The translations under genes were made by a program, and so were the position numbers. Positions 1-9,991 of a stretch of DNA of 64,000 nt are shown here, piece after piece; within the stretch, counting starts at the first letter, position 1, and each line of letters begins with the position of its first letter. The notes under the pieces were generated by a model. The model was not told the origin of the DNA and did not search any database. It saw only the letters and a list, made by a program, of their open reading frames with translations. This DNA comes from Diatrype stigma (Eukaryota; Ascomycota; Sordariomycetes; Xylariales; Diatrypaceae). The DNA is taken from contig JAKJXP020000027.1 of the NCBI GenBank assembly GCA_022225965.2, positions 410,992-474,991 of the forward strand. Reading direction: 5' to 3'.

Positions 1-203
1 GGCCGCTGCGCCAGCGCCCACGCCGTCGACAGCCCGAACACCCCCGACCCGATGATCAGGATGCTCGCGGGCGCCACGAACGCCGCCTCGGCCGCCGCGG
101 CCTCCTCGGCGGCGGCCTTCGCGGCCGCGTTCGTCGCGGCTTCTGCGGCGGCCCTCGCGGCGGCGGCCGCCTCGGCGCTGGCCTTGGTCGTCTCGTCGTC
201 CAT
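1..203 (-). CDS. FAD-dependent oxidoreductase (DAO family), N-terminal part, cut by window edge
   Basis: Reading leftward from an ATG at 203, the frame stays open to the edge (67 codons). The first ~45 residues are an alanine/glutamate-rich extension. They are followed by an alternating hydrophobic strand and a Rossmann dinucleotide-binding turn, IGSGVFGLSTAWALA, the N-terminal FAD-binding fold of the D-amino-acid oxidase/sarcosine oxidase/fructosyl-amino-acid oxidase group. The FAD-binding fold is seen directly. The assignment to this oxidase group rests on the VFGLSTA wording of the turn, and the substrate cannot be inferred because the rest lies outside the window. The gene is head-to-head with the U2SURP-like gene at 1713. 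The alanine-rich leader is unusual; the true start could be a downstream in-frame codon, though none is visible before the FAD motif. Confidence 0.72.
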   Translation of the reverse strand, partial: MDDETTKASAEAAAAARAAAEAATNAAAKAAAEEAAAAEAAFVAPASILIIGSGVFGLSTAWALAQR

Positions 204-370
204 GGTGTGTGGTGCTTTGCTGCCTTTGCTGCTGCTGCTACTGCTGCTGGTGGCGTCTGTGTCTGCGAAGAAGGGGACAGGACAGGACAAGTAGTTCGTT
301 GGTGTGGGAGCGGGGTATGTAGGCATTGGTACCTAAAGGAACTAACTTAAAAGTTTTAGACTACTACGTG

Positions 371-429
371 GGTAGGCAGGCTGGTAGGCTGGCAGGCTGG
401 CAGGCTGGCAGGCTGGTAGGTTGGTAGGT
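371..429. repeat. Minisatellite, ~8-bp unit GGCAGGCT/GGTAGGCT
   Basis: Six to seven imperfect tandem copies of GG(C/T)AGGCT are visible, degenerating into GGTAGGTTGGTAGGTA at the right end. It lies about 170 bp upstream of the FAD oxidoreductase ATG. Confidence 0.85.
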
Positions 430-1351
430 ATAGGCAGGTCGAAACTACGGTATAGTAGGTATTGACGTGATGAGTATAACGTAACGGCTATAAGTCAGAG
501 ATAATCCCTTTGCCCCTCCTTGTGGATATAGCCTCCTTCTCCACGTTAACGACAACAGCGTCGACAACAAGAACAGGGACAGCAACAATTCCAACAACGA
601 CAACAACAACAGCAACAACCGGTGATTCTGACTCTGACTTATGCGTTGCTGCGCTGTTTTCGCAACATGGTCGTTCTAGCCAGCCTTGTTCCGTCAGGGG
701 GTCACAGGGTCCAAGGGTTTAAGTAGTGATCGGGTTTATGTTGATATGCATGCTGGACACCCCCGACAACCCCGACACCCTTTACCCACCCCCGATGTTA
801 CGCCCGCAAGGAGAAGAAGTCAGGAGAGAAATATGCACTAGTGAATCGCATCTTACGATGTTTGCCCCCCCTTGTAGGCTAGAACGGGCGTGGGCCGATT
901 CTTAAGTGGGAGAGGCAGGCCCAGGGTGGGGTTGCTCTTGGTCTTGTCTGCCTGTCGACATCGACATCGGGGGTTCCAACCGTCGACCAACCCGACCCGG
1001 TTCCAGTCCAGTCCAGCTTTGCATGGCTGTCTGCAGGTGCCTCGGGCTGGCTGTATTGTACAATACGTGACACTGGACATAATGTACCTACTTCGTACAG
1101 CACCTGCACTCAGCGATGCCAGGCTTTGGGCTTGCGTAGATACCACTGTAGATACCACTGCTGTTTGCTTCTATTGGTGGACGCTATAAGCACTAATCGA
1201 GCACGTTATCCTGACAGCGCGGTAGGGCGCGCCTTCTGAATCCAATCTACTGCACCTGTACCTGCACCTGCCTACTGCTGCCAGTGACAGTCAGCCACCC
1301 CGTCAGCCTGTGTGGCCCCAGGGCCTCGGAGCTGTCTGATAGGTAATTAGG

Positions 1352-1399
1352 TAAGTACATACCTGAGTTACCTAAGTAGGTTGATCAGGTATGTACTTA
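1352..1399. repeat. Perfect 15-bp inverted repeat with 18-nt loop
   Basis: TAAGTACATACCTGA at 1352-1366 is exactly complementary to TCAGGTATGTACTTA at 1385-1399. The 18-nt spacer contains a further near-palindrome (ACCTAAGTAGGT). No open reading frame or terminal duplication suggesting a transposon is attached. Confidence 0.9.
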
Positions 1400-1712
1400 G
1401 AGGAACCTTGAACCTGAAGCCTGCAGCAACGCCCTGCATCACTCCCGAGGGACTTTATAGTGACCCGTAGCGCAGCCTTCAGGATTCCAGGTCTAGGGTA
1501 GGTAGGTTAGCTGATTAGCGATGGCTGATCAGAGTAGCTACATACTACCTACCTACACCTAAACATACAACGACCTATCATGCTTACCTCTACGTCGCAT
1601 CGACGATAATTACATACGAAGCCATTTATTAGCAAGATACCCAATACGAGAAACTCTGATCATGAGGTTGCGCCCTTAATATGTCAATCTATCTGACCAG
1701 ACCATAAACACC

Positions 1713-4220
1713 ATGGCGTCGTCTAACAAAGATCTGGCCGATTTTCCCGATGTCGAGGCGAAGCTCCAGAAACCTTCCAAGCAATCCGCTTTCGAGAAGC
1801 AAAAAGCCGAGGCCGAGGCCAAGCGAAAGAGAGAAGCCGCCGAAACCGCCGCCGTATACGAGAGTTTCGTGAAGAGTTTCGACAACGAAGATGACGAAGG
1901 TGATGCCGGTGCCTTTGCGGGTCGTGGAGATCGGGGCTTCTCCCGTCAGCAAGCCGCCGCATCTTTTGGCCGGCCAGGCCCAGGTGGGATAAATGCTGCC
2001 TTCGGAGGCGCTTCGAGACGACATTTCGGCGCGGGCTCCAGTACGGGCTTGAAGAGCGGTCCGGGCTCTTTAGGGCCTCCGCCAACGGGCTTCGGTAAAA
2101 AGAGAGGTTTCGATACCTATCAACAAGGGCACAGGGATACGGCGCGTGGCCGGCTTGGTTTCCATGACGACGAGAACGAGGGGGCATCCAGCGCGCCACC
2201 GAACCCCGTTCTGAAAGTGTTCGACACTAGCGATGACGAGAGCGACGCGAGGTTGAGAGATCTAGCTGAGGAGAAGGCTATCGCAAAGCCTACTTTGCGC
2301 CTCGCCAACCTGCCCCCTGGCGCTTCGCCTGCCTTCATCAAGACCCTGATGCCTGCGAATATAACGGTCGAAAATGTGAAGATTATACCGCCGACTAACT
2401 CTACCGGTAGCGAGAGGAAGTCTATGGCGGCTATCGTCACGTTATCCAAGGAAACGCCGGCAACCGATATTGATGGCGCGGTCAGCTCCCTGCAAAACAA
2501 ATATTTGGGCTACGGGTTCTACCTGTCCCTACACAGGCATCTGTCGTCTGCCGTCGCATCAGCTACCGTGGCTTCATCACTCACGTCTTTGAACGCCACG
2601 TCCCATGCCTTTGGTGCGAAACCCGTACCCCAGACTACCGACAATAACAACAATTACCACCATGGTGGATATCGTGGGTTCGCTCCTCCAACCTCTTATA
2701 ATACTGGCGGTGGCCCGTTGCAAAAGACCATCCTTCATGTTCCGGTCACAGCGCCCAAAGACATAAAGCAGTTACAACTTATCCACAAAGTTGTCGAGTC
2801 GGTTTTGGAACATGGTCCCGAATTTGAGGCTCTACTCATGTCGCGCCCCAATGTACAGAAGGAGGAAAAATGGGCGTGGCTCTACGATGGGAGGAGTGAA
2901 GGGGGTGTTTGGTATCGATGGCGCTTATGGGAGATCATCACAGGTGCGCAGGCCAAAGGCGGCCGTCAGGGCAAGTATTTGCCGCTGTTTGAAAGAAGCC
3001 ATGCCTGGAAAATGCCAGAAAAGGGGCTTGCCTACGAATACACCACTGCAATTGACGAGTTCGTGTCCGATTCGGAATACAACTCCTCGGATGAGGAAGA
3101 CTACGACGATGAACCCCAGAAACCGGCTGAGGGTGCCGACAACGAGCATCTGTACCTCAATCCACTTGATAAAGCAAAGCTGACTCATCTGCTTGCTCGA
3201 CTGCCTACAACCCTAGCTCGAATACGGAAAGGGGATATAGCAAGGGTCACGAGCTTTGCCATCACCCATGCAAGTCGAGGTGCAGATGAAATAGTCGATA
3301 TGATCGTCTCAAACATCGCGAAACCGTTCGCACTGACTTCTGCCAACCCGCATTACAAAAGAAGTGATAGGAATTCTGGAGCTCAAGATGGTGAATCACA
3401 TAACTCAACCCCCTTGCCGGAGGATATCACGAAGCCGAACGAGGCGCAGGACTCGAGCCCCGCTAGCCTCGTCGGCCTCTACGTCGTTAGTGACATCCTT
3501 TCATCGTCTGCAACGAGCACTGTTCGGCATGCATGGCGCTATCGGCAGCTGTTCGAGGCCTCGTTGAAGCAGCGGAAAACCTTCGAGATGCTTGGTCTGA
3601 TCCCGGAACGTCACGGGTGGGGCCGGATGAGAGCCGAGAAGTGGAAGCGCAGCGTGGGTCTGGTCATTGGTTTGTGGGAAGGCTGGTGCGCGTTCCCTCA
3701 CGAAAGTCAACAACTGTTCCTGCAAACCTTCGAGAACCCGCCTAGCGCAAAGAAGGAGGAGCAGACAGAAGCCGGCCTCAAGAAGAGCAAATGGAAGACG
3801 GTCGAGGCTGGCTCCGGCGCCCAGCAGGGCAGTGGTGACCGGAGCTTCCTCCAGCCCCTGTCTGCCCCCGCTGGGGCGGCAGCAGACTATAATAACTCCC
3901 ATGAAGACGGCGAGCCTATGGGCGATGTGGACGGTGATGCCATGGACGAAGACATGGCGGACGTTGATTACGACAGCGATATCGATGGCGTTCCTATGGA
4001 TGATGAGGAGGAGCAGATAGGCGAGCCCATGGATGAAGATGGGGACGGCGACCCACCAACCACTAGTAGTGAGATGGTCGCCGATCAGAGAAAGGACACA
4101 GAGAACCCCACCGGGTTCGGAAACGGGAAGAGGAGCGGACAGCAGCAAGACCCTAGTCGGAGGCGGCTGAGAGCTGTTGATATGTTTGCTGACTCGGATG
4201 GTTCCGATGACAACAAGTGA
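1713..4220 (+). CDS. U2 snRNP-associated SURP/CID protein (SR140/U2SURP-like)
   Basis: Single-exon gene of 835 residues; the ATG sits in a good context (ACACCATGG). Order of parts: an Ala/Lys/Glu-rich helical N-terminus including YESFVKSFDNEDDE (about 50-65), a Gly-rich linker, a degenerate RRM-like region (about 195-285, starting TLRLANLPPGAS), a SURP module (about 355-410, with the HGPEFEALLM core), an acidic spacer, an RPR/CID-like helical domain (about 482-672) and a very acidic C-terminus ending DMFADSDGSDDNK. The RRM-SURP-CID order is that of SR140/U2SURP, which associates with U2 snRNP in pre-mRNA splicing in the nucleus. The CID resembles those that bind the RNA polymerase II tail, but binding is not shown here. 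Family call is firm; the exact role in this fungus is inference. Confidence 0.88.
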   Translation: MASSNKDLADFPDVEAKLQKPSKQSAFEKQKAEAEAKRKREAAETAAVYESFVKSFDNEDDEGDAGAFAGRGDRGFSRQQAAASFGRPGPGGINAAFGGASRRHFGAGSSTGLKSGPGSLGPPPTGFGKKRGFDTYQQGHRDTARGRLGFHDDENEGASSAPPNPVLKVFDTSDDESDARLRDLAEEKAIAKPTLRLANLPPGASPAFIKTLMPANITVENVKIIPPTNSTGSERKSMAAIVTLSKETPATDIDGAVSSLQNKYLGYGFYLSLHRHLSSAVASATVASSLTSLNATSHAFGAKPVPQTTDNNNNYHHGGYRGFAPPTSYNTGGGPLQKTILHVPVTAPKDIKQLQLIHKVVESVLEHGPEFEALLMSRPNVQKEEKWAWLYDGRSEGGVWYRWRLWEIITGAQAKGGRQGKYLPLFERSHAWKMPEKGLAYEYTTAIDEFVSDSEYNSSDEEDYDDEPQKPAEGADNEHLYLNPLDKAKLTHLLARLPTTLARIRKGDIARVTSFAITHASRGADEIVDMIVSNIAKPFALTSANPHYKRSDRNSGAQDGESHNSTPLPEDITKPNEAQDSSPASLVGLYVVSDILSSSATSTVRHAWRYRQLFEASLKQRKTFEMLGLIPERHGWGRMRAEKWKRSVGLVIGLWEGWCAFPHESQQLFLQTFENPPSAKKEEQTEAGLKKSKWKTVEAGSGAQQGSGDRSFLQPLSAPAGAAADYNNSHEDGEPMGDVDGDAMDEDMADVDYDSDIDGVPMDDEEEQIGEPMDEDGDGDPPTTSSEMVADQRKDTENPTGFGNGKRSGQQQDPSRRRLRAVDMFADSDGSDDNK

Positions 4221-7200
4221 GGGCGACGATGTAGTAGGATATACATAGTCAAGGGTCGCTACCATACACTTGTCTGAATAAACCTTATACTGCCAATATC
4301 CAAACTTAAGTCTAAACTGCTCGTCATGATTGAGAACGTCGAATACTGCTATTGCTAAATTCTTCATTTTTGCCAACTAGCCATCTCCATAGCGTCAAGA
4401 CGATAGATATATGCTCTTACATAGTTGTTGATGCCGATGTCGCTTCGCAAGACGACGTACAGCCTCCATACCCGCTTGAAGCGTGCATCATTCCCGTATA
4501 TACTCCTGGCCCCATCGCATTGCATGGCGGCTGAAGCACGCCTCAGCGGCTATTCTGCCGAATGTCACGCTGAGACATTAGAATGGATACTGCCTAGCTC
4601 TGTGTGACCCGACTTGCCATGCGTTTCTGGATCAGCTGGAGAAGCCTGGTTAAGCCGAATGATTTTCAAGTATCAGGTATCTTCGGTTCAATCAGATACG
4701 GATATACGTAGGTCCATATCGTGGTGACCCGTTCCGGATTGTCGGGTCGGGACCGCATCTCCTGAGCTAGACGTTTACTTACCAGCAGACGGTAACAGCA
4801 ATCGCACGTTGGAATCGCACCTGCGGAAACGGGAATGGGTGCATTCCGAAGCGCATCCGATATGTCCGCCAAGTTAGTGTCACCATTGCGGCTCACCCGA
4901 GACTCGCATTGCACGCTACCTACCAACCCCGCAGGTATATTGGTTATGAAGTAACGTCCGCCATCCTTCGATACAACGCAGGAGAAAGTCCTACGCATAC
5001 TCCAGTTCGTAAAACCCGTGGCCTGATTATCTGACGGTGCTATACGGTGTTATATCTTGGGGTAGTTCCTCGGAGCTCCTATTGGTTCGACATCTAGCTG
5101 GATCATGGTTGCAAGCCCTCCTGCCCTCCTGCCCTCCTATCATAAAACAAGGATTGGGTTTACCTAAAGCCGTTATACATAACGCCGGGCACCCGGCGCA
5201 TGAATGAGGTTTCGTGCCCGTGTCCTGGGAGATGACCCAACGCCTCGAAAGAGTGTTATTCCCCGTTTGCGCGACTCTCCCGAATGAGGCAGGTTTAGGC
5301 CAAACCTACCTAGCCTGGGTAGATGGCCATGCTTTCCAAGGAAGCTAAGTCGCCTCGAAGATAACCAGCCCAGGAAACGAATGTAACCTTTTCTCGTAAT
5401 CCCGTGACGAAAACGAACTGTGTCTGTATTGGAAAAGCTTGAGGTTCGATAGCATTTGTTGAGTTATCATGAGCGGCCGAGGACCCCTTGAGTGTAAGCC
5501 ATGTGTTTTCGATTGATTGATTAGCTTCGACCGTGAGGGCCTTGTTGTGCAAGATGCGAGAGTGGGCAAAGCCTTGGTTATATACCTACTTCTTACTTTG
5601 CTCTTCGACCTATAAGCTGGCACGTATCATGTGAGCAGGAAGCTTCATAGGTAAGTAGGTAGATATGTATTGAAACTGGTTAATTGAAACTAGTTAATTG
5701 AAACTAGAATAATTCGGACATTGAAACTGTTAGTCTCAGCTGCAAGTTTCCGTGAACTTCAAAGGCCAGAAGCAGAAAGTCTTGATCTCGCGGGGTTCTA
5801 ACAGGTAGTTTAGTGTTTCTACCGCCCAATAGGGAACCCACCATCCCACCCCGCGTGTGCCCAATGAGAAGCCTAGCGCTAACCGTACACCTCATGTTCA
5901 AGGTAATTTCTTTATCGGACGCCCCTTTCTCTGCGGTGTGGCGGGTCTGCCCCTTGTCCGAGATCCCACGCTCGGCCAATGAAAACTTGCTCGTTTTTTG
6001 TAGCTCACGGCACCCCCCACCACGGAGAAAGGAAACCACGACGTCGAGGGAATCTGACGTCTACCTCCTACCTAGGTCTGCGTGTGTCTGCGTGTCTGCG
6101 TGTGTCTTTGTGGTCTGCATGGTCTGCAACTTCCCGACTTCTCCTGGAGTGAAAACGATCCATGATTGCAGACGCCTAGTGCTAGCCCGCATGGTCTGCA
6201 CAGCCCAACCCTGCGAAATCATAAGCCAGAGTAAGAGTGGCCAGGCATTGCTAGCAACTTAAATTCAAACCCACGGTGAATCCACGCCGCAGAAGTTGGA
6301 ACAAGGCCGCAAGCCCCCATGAGCGCATCGGACTCGCTCCAACAACACTGCGCTGGCTTGGTGGATCTGGAAACTCGACCTTTTCTTCACATGGCCCTCC
6401 GTCATTCGACCAACGACTGGGAGAGCATTCCTTCCTTCGCAACAACAAGCCCCATCTGAAACCTAGAGTCTGGTTACACCAACGAGAAAAACTTGCCGAC
6501 GCCGGAATCCCCCGTCATCTTACTGCATCGTCTACTCAGCTCAGCCTGCCCAGCCAAGGCGTCTCTACGTTATATAGGCCCGTCGCTTTTGATCAGTCGT
6601 CTATCAATTCGCGGGATCAGCGGCACCTCTTGGGCCGGTCCTGTGCCGCTGTAAGGGAAAGCCCCTCCTTCCCTCCCGGCCCGTTCACTGCTCAACGAAA
6701 TCTCCACGCACAGGTGTGAAAGCATTCCAGGGCAGACTTATACGTTGGGACTGGAATCCCGCAACCTCGTGGTCCACTCGTTGTAGATGCCCCTTCAAAT
6801 CATTTTTTCACATATAAGCGTTCTCGGTCCCTGTTGAGTCAGCTGCTGCATAGCTTTGGACTGAAAGGAGAGTAATTGGCATCCGACTTTGTCAGTGACG
6901 ACCTATCTTTTACGCTACCGACCAAGCGCCGAATTACACCACGACTCCTTTCAAAAATTGTTACTCTCATGATTGCCGTTGATATCAACCAATTGGACAG
7001 GGGGTAATTCGGTACTTGACCTTCCTTTTGATTTGGAACCTCTTTCTACTCAACATCTACTCGAACCTCGAGCTGCCGGGACTGGGAGTTGTTGAGACGG
7101 GGTTGCCGTGAAGATCGACCTGTTCGTTCTACTCCTTGGGCTTGAATTGCGCATCCCCCTTTTGCCCCAAATCTCACACCATATAGCGTGCTACAACTTA

Positions 7201-7475
7201 AAAAGGGGCACCGGCCGCAGCAGTGAACCAGTTTCTTGTTCTCAACCATATAGTCACCAAACACAGTTTTGGCTAGACTACCTCAATGTAAGATGCAATT
7301 GCTAGTTGGTGAGATAGGCTTTAACACGCATCTCTTAGTCAAGCCTATCGCCCAGCGCCCATGTGCAATCCTTGACGCGCAGGCAGCAAAGCAGAATTGT
7401 ATGATCAGGTTGTACGAAGAAGCATCCTCCCGACTGCATGACTACGCGACATCGTAATACCCACCACCGCTCACA
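4221..7475. other. Long intergenic region upstream of the copper regulator
   Basis: About 3.3 kb with no gene I can support well. Several open frames of 80-150 codons occur (for example 5704-6039 on minus and 6276-6719 on plus), but they lack recognisable domains, clear start context or splice logic. One weak candidate (4666-4998, minus) is listed separately. Part of the right half is probably promoter and 5' leader of the copper regulator. Confidence 0.45.
4666..4998 (-). CDS. Possible small Cys-containing protein (weak candidate)
   Basis: An ATG-initiated frame of 110 codons with fairly balanced composition and a CDCCY cluster near residue 66. It resembles no family I know and has no signal peptide. 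A GTAAGT donor-like site falls inside it just after the CDCCYRLL stretch, so it could be part of a spliced gene, or chance. It lies about 0.45 kb downstream of the U2SURP-like gene, on the opposite strand. Confidence 0.2.
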   Translation of the reverse strand: MRRTFSCVVSKDGGRYFITNIPAGLVGSVQCESRVSRNGDTNLADISDALRNAPIPVSAGAIPTCDCCYRLLVSKRLAQEMRSRPDNPERVTTIWTYVYPYLIEPKIPDT

Positions 7476-9247
7476 ATGCCCACCTTCGACGGGCAGAAAG
7501 TAGCCTGGTAAGTTACCGCATCTCATCCTGTCATCCCCTATGAAAACCCAACCGCCTATGAGGTGTTACCGATATACCCCGGGCCAGCAGCGAGCTTTCT
7601 TCGCGCGAAGCATCACAGTTGAAACAGTTTGCTTAATTCAATGTATCGACTATACATGTGACTAACAATTCTACTCAACTACTCAGCATGGCATGCATTC
7701 GTGGACACCGGTCTTCAAAATGCAACCATACAGATCGTCTAATGATAGCAGTTCGGAAACCAGGTCGGCCACTGAGTTCGTGTCCTCATTTACCAGGTGC
7801 CCGTTGTGGGTGCAGCAATGTGCTCGCAGCCTTACCACGCCAAACGAACTGCGGTTGCCCCAAACCTGACGATCTCAGTTCTACGAAAGGCTCCAGTTCG
7901 CCTAACGACGCCAATTCTACTACCGACACCAATTCCACCATTGGAACCGTCTCTAATGCCGATACTGGCGTAGCCGAGGGGAGTTGCTGTACCAATGGAT
8001 CTCGTCCTTCGGACAGCTTTAATGGCCAGCCGATAGAAGAAAAGAGTGAATTGTTAAAAATATTGGATAGTCCACCTGTGTCCCCGACAAAGCCGATCTC
8101 CCGAGTTGAGAAGAAATCGTCTAGGAAGCAATCGATACAAAAGCAACCGTTCAACCCGGCCAAGCTAGAGCGCATGGATACGAACAACCTCAATATCATG
8201 CCTTCGATGTCATCGAGGACCCAACACGAGCCTATCTCTATGGGCCCAATCGCTTCTCCAGCTACGATGCCACTGTTTGGAGATGGCTACCATCAGCAGG
8301 GGGCCAACAATTCCTTCACTCCCAATGGAGATTATCAAACACAACCGTTACCACCTTGGCCTTCGATAGCAAATTTTCCAGCCAACGAAACAAATGGTGT
8401 CTCCCCAAACACCAACGTAAATGGAACAGATGGGGTCCCAAGTTGTTGTTCGGGTAGGTCCAACTCAACACATGGGAATCCAAGATCAGATTTGAGATCG
8501 GCTTTCCAGAGCGTTTCAAAGCAGTCGCAACCACAACTACAACAGATACATGTACAGGTTTCTCCACAGCAAGCCTGGAATTCACCCAATTTTGGCCCTC
8601 GAAACTTTCCTGTGAATGGTAACATGCTGCCACCAAGTCAAACAATATCATACGAGCTGCAACACCCAGCTCCATACTACAGCCAAGTGTCCATGCAGTC
8701 ATACCCCCCATCATGGGGATCTATCGCCCACCCTTTACATCTTGCCCAATACCAACAATTCATAGACAATTCGTCACAAACCGGATTGCAAGGCTCTTAC
8801 CAAATCCCACAGTCTCCGATAGACATCCATGCCAATGATATAGGCGCGCTCACGGATCATCAGTGTTCCTGTGGGAAGGACTGCCAGTGCATCGGGTGTC
8901 CCGCTCATCCTTACAACAATCCTACACAAGAACTCATCTGGGATGCGATGAAATTCCAATTTGATGACGATACACCTAACGGCCATGCTCATACGAATGG
9001 GATTATCGACAGCGACGGCGCGAAGCCAGTGAAAGATAGAATGACACACCTAGATGGCATGTCTCCAGCGGTGTCAACGACCCCTTCGGATTCATCATCC
9101 CCGCCGGACCAGGGAGATCCAACCTACCAGGCAGAAAATTATATATTTGTGTCATACCCGCCGCCACCGGGAGCAGTGGATACCTGTCCTTGCGGCCCTG
9201 CGTGTGAATGCATCGACTGCGTTATCCATCGGTCTTTGGACAACTGA
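7476..9247 (+). CDS. Copper-fist transcription factor, Mac1/GRISEA/Cuf1 type
   Basis: Two exons, 7476-7507 and 7687-9247, giving 530 residues; the 179-bp intron splits the codon of Cys11. The first ~40 residues form a complete copper fist: Cys11, Cys14, Cys23 and His25 as Zn ligands, the CIRGHR signature and a KPGRP minor-groove motif (35-39). Cysteine pairs follow (CGCS, CGCP, two SCC motifs). The C-terminal half carries two near-identical CxCx3CxCx2CxxH motifs, at about residues 404-420 (CSCGKDCQCIGCPAH) and 511-525 (CPCGPACECIDCVIH). Such motifs bind Cu(I) in Mac1/Cuf1-type regulators that activate copper-uptake genes when copper is scarce. The middle is Ser/Pro/Gln/Asn-rich and probably disordered. 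The regulator is nuclear by family knowledge. An activator of copper detoxification (Ace1/CufA type) is the alternative, but the C-terminal repeats favour Mac1. Confidence 0.93.
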
Positions 9248-9900
9248 TTAGGGGCATCTGGTCTATGCATATTCTAAACGGTCTAGGATTTCGGTAGACC
9301 CAGTATGCAAGATGTGTTTTTGACCGCATTGTTAGGAGTTGGTGGGCATCTAAATGTGTTTGCTATAGGTTCTGGTGAATCAGCCAAACTTCATTGGGAT
9401 GGGGTTTTGTCGCGTCTTGCTCATAAGCATGGCTTAAATTGGCATCCAAACTCATCTGAGACGTTTGAGGTGGTCAATTGGGATGTCAATATAGGGATCA
9501 GATCTAGTTATAGTAGCTGAGCTCTTGCTGGCAGTCGCTTGTTCTGCAGTGACACGAGTGTAGAGGCCAATAAGTCAGGCCTCTCCCATAAGCTCTCATC
9601 CCAGTAACTGGGATGGGGGTGCAATCCGTGTCTAGCAGCAGTTTCTACATGCGTCTTTACCTCATAGCGGGTAGTATATAGTACCTAGGTAGGGAGCTGC
9701 CCTGCCCTGCTGCCCTGCTGCCCTGCTGCCTAGATCTCAACTCGATCCGAGGTCGGGGTTTAACCCCGAGAGCCCCACCTTGAGCCATGAATCTCCGCTA
9801 CTGGGGATTTCGTGATTTCATAGCGCTCTTGTGATATGAAAATGGCGATGTTCTTCAACAACTACCCAGAAGCCCTGGTTGAGGGCCATATCAGTGGAAA
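9248..9900 (+). other. Intergenic region / 5' leader of the MFS gene
   Basis: About 650 bp between two tandem plus-strand genes. It holds a tandem CTGCCCTG repeat (9697-9730) and an upstream ORF starting at 9836 that overlaps the MFS start. No exact TTTGCTC or TGTGCTCA copper-regulator site was spotted by eye. Confidence 0.5.
9697..9730. repeat. Tandem repeat, unit CTGCCCTG
   Basis: Four to five CTGCCCTG/CTGCC units in a row, about 200 bp upstream of the MFS transporter start. Confidence 0.8.
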
Positions 9901-9991
9901 ATGTCTGGAATGGTGCGGCCATTCAAGTGGTTCTACCACGAGTTCGGAATACATTCGATCCACGAGACCGGCCGAAATGCCTATCTCATGA
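9836..9991 (+). promoter_or_regulatory. Overlapping upstream ORF of the MFS gene
   Basis: An ATG at 9836, with two more in-frame ATGs at 9842 and 9848, opens a 51-codon frame ending at TGA 9989-9991. It overlaps the first 90 nt of the MFS coding region (ATG 9901) in a different frame. If the mRNA leader includes this stretch, scanning ribosomes would meet three ATGs before the main start. Whether the transcript starts upstream of 9836 is unknown. Confidence 0.4.

Larger units (their letters stand above)
204..1712. other. Intergenic region between divergent genes
   Basis: About 1.5 kb with no convincing gene. It holds the shared upstream region of the FAD oxidoreductase (-) and the U2SURP-like gene (+), a GGCAGGCT-type minisatellite (371-429), a CAA/ACA-rich stretch (549-620) and a perfect 15-bp inverted repeat (1352-1399). 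Short open frames on both strands at about 850-1190 overlap one another and look like chance. Confidence 0.6.

Noticed and set aside
52..294. Plus-strand frame rich in Ala and Leu with a hydrophobic C-terminal run
   Set aside because: It is the antisense of the FAD oxidoreductase N-terminus, whose minus-strand reading has a real Rossmann motif.
853..1189. Overlapping frames of 76-101 codons on both strands
   Set aside because: They conflict with each other, lack family features and lie in repeat-bearing intergenic DNA.
3501..4376. Minus-strand open frame of 291 codons
   Set aside because: It is antisense to the acidic C-terminus of the U2SURP-like gene; it has no domain and arises from biased composition.
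5704..6719. Open frames of 111-149 codons on both strands, considered as a gene or degraded element
   Set aside because: No domain, no convincing splice structure and overlap with each other; more likely upstream non-coding sequence of the copper regulator.
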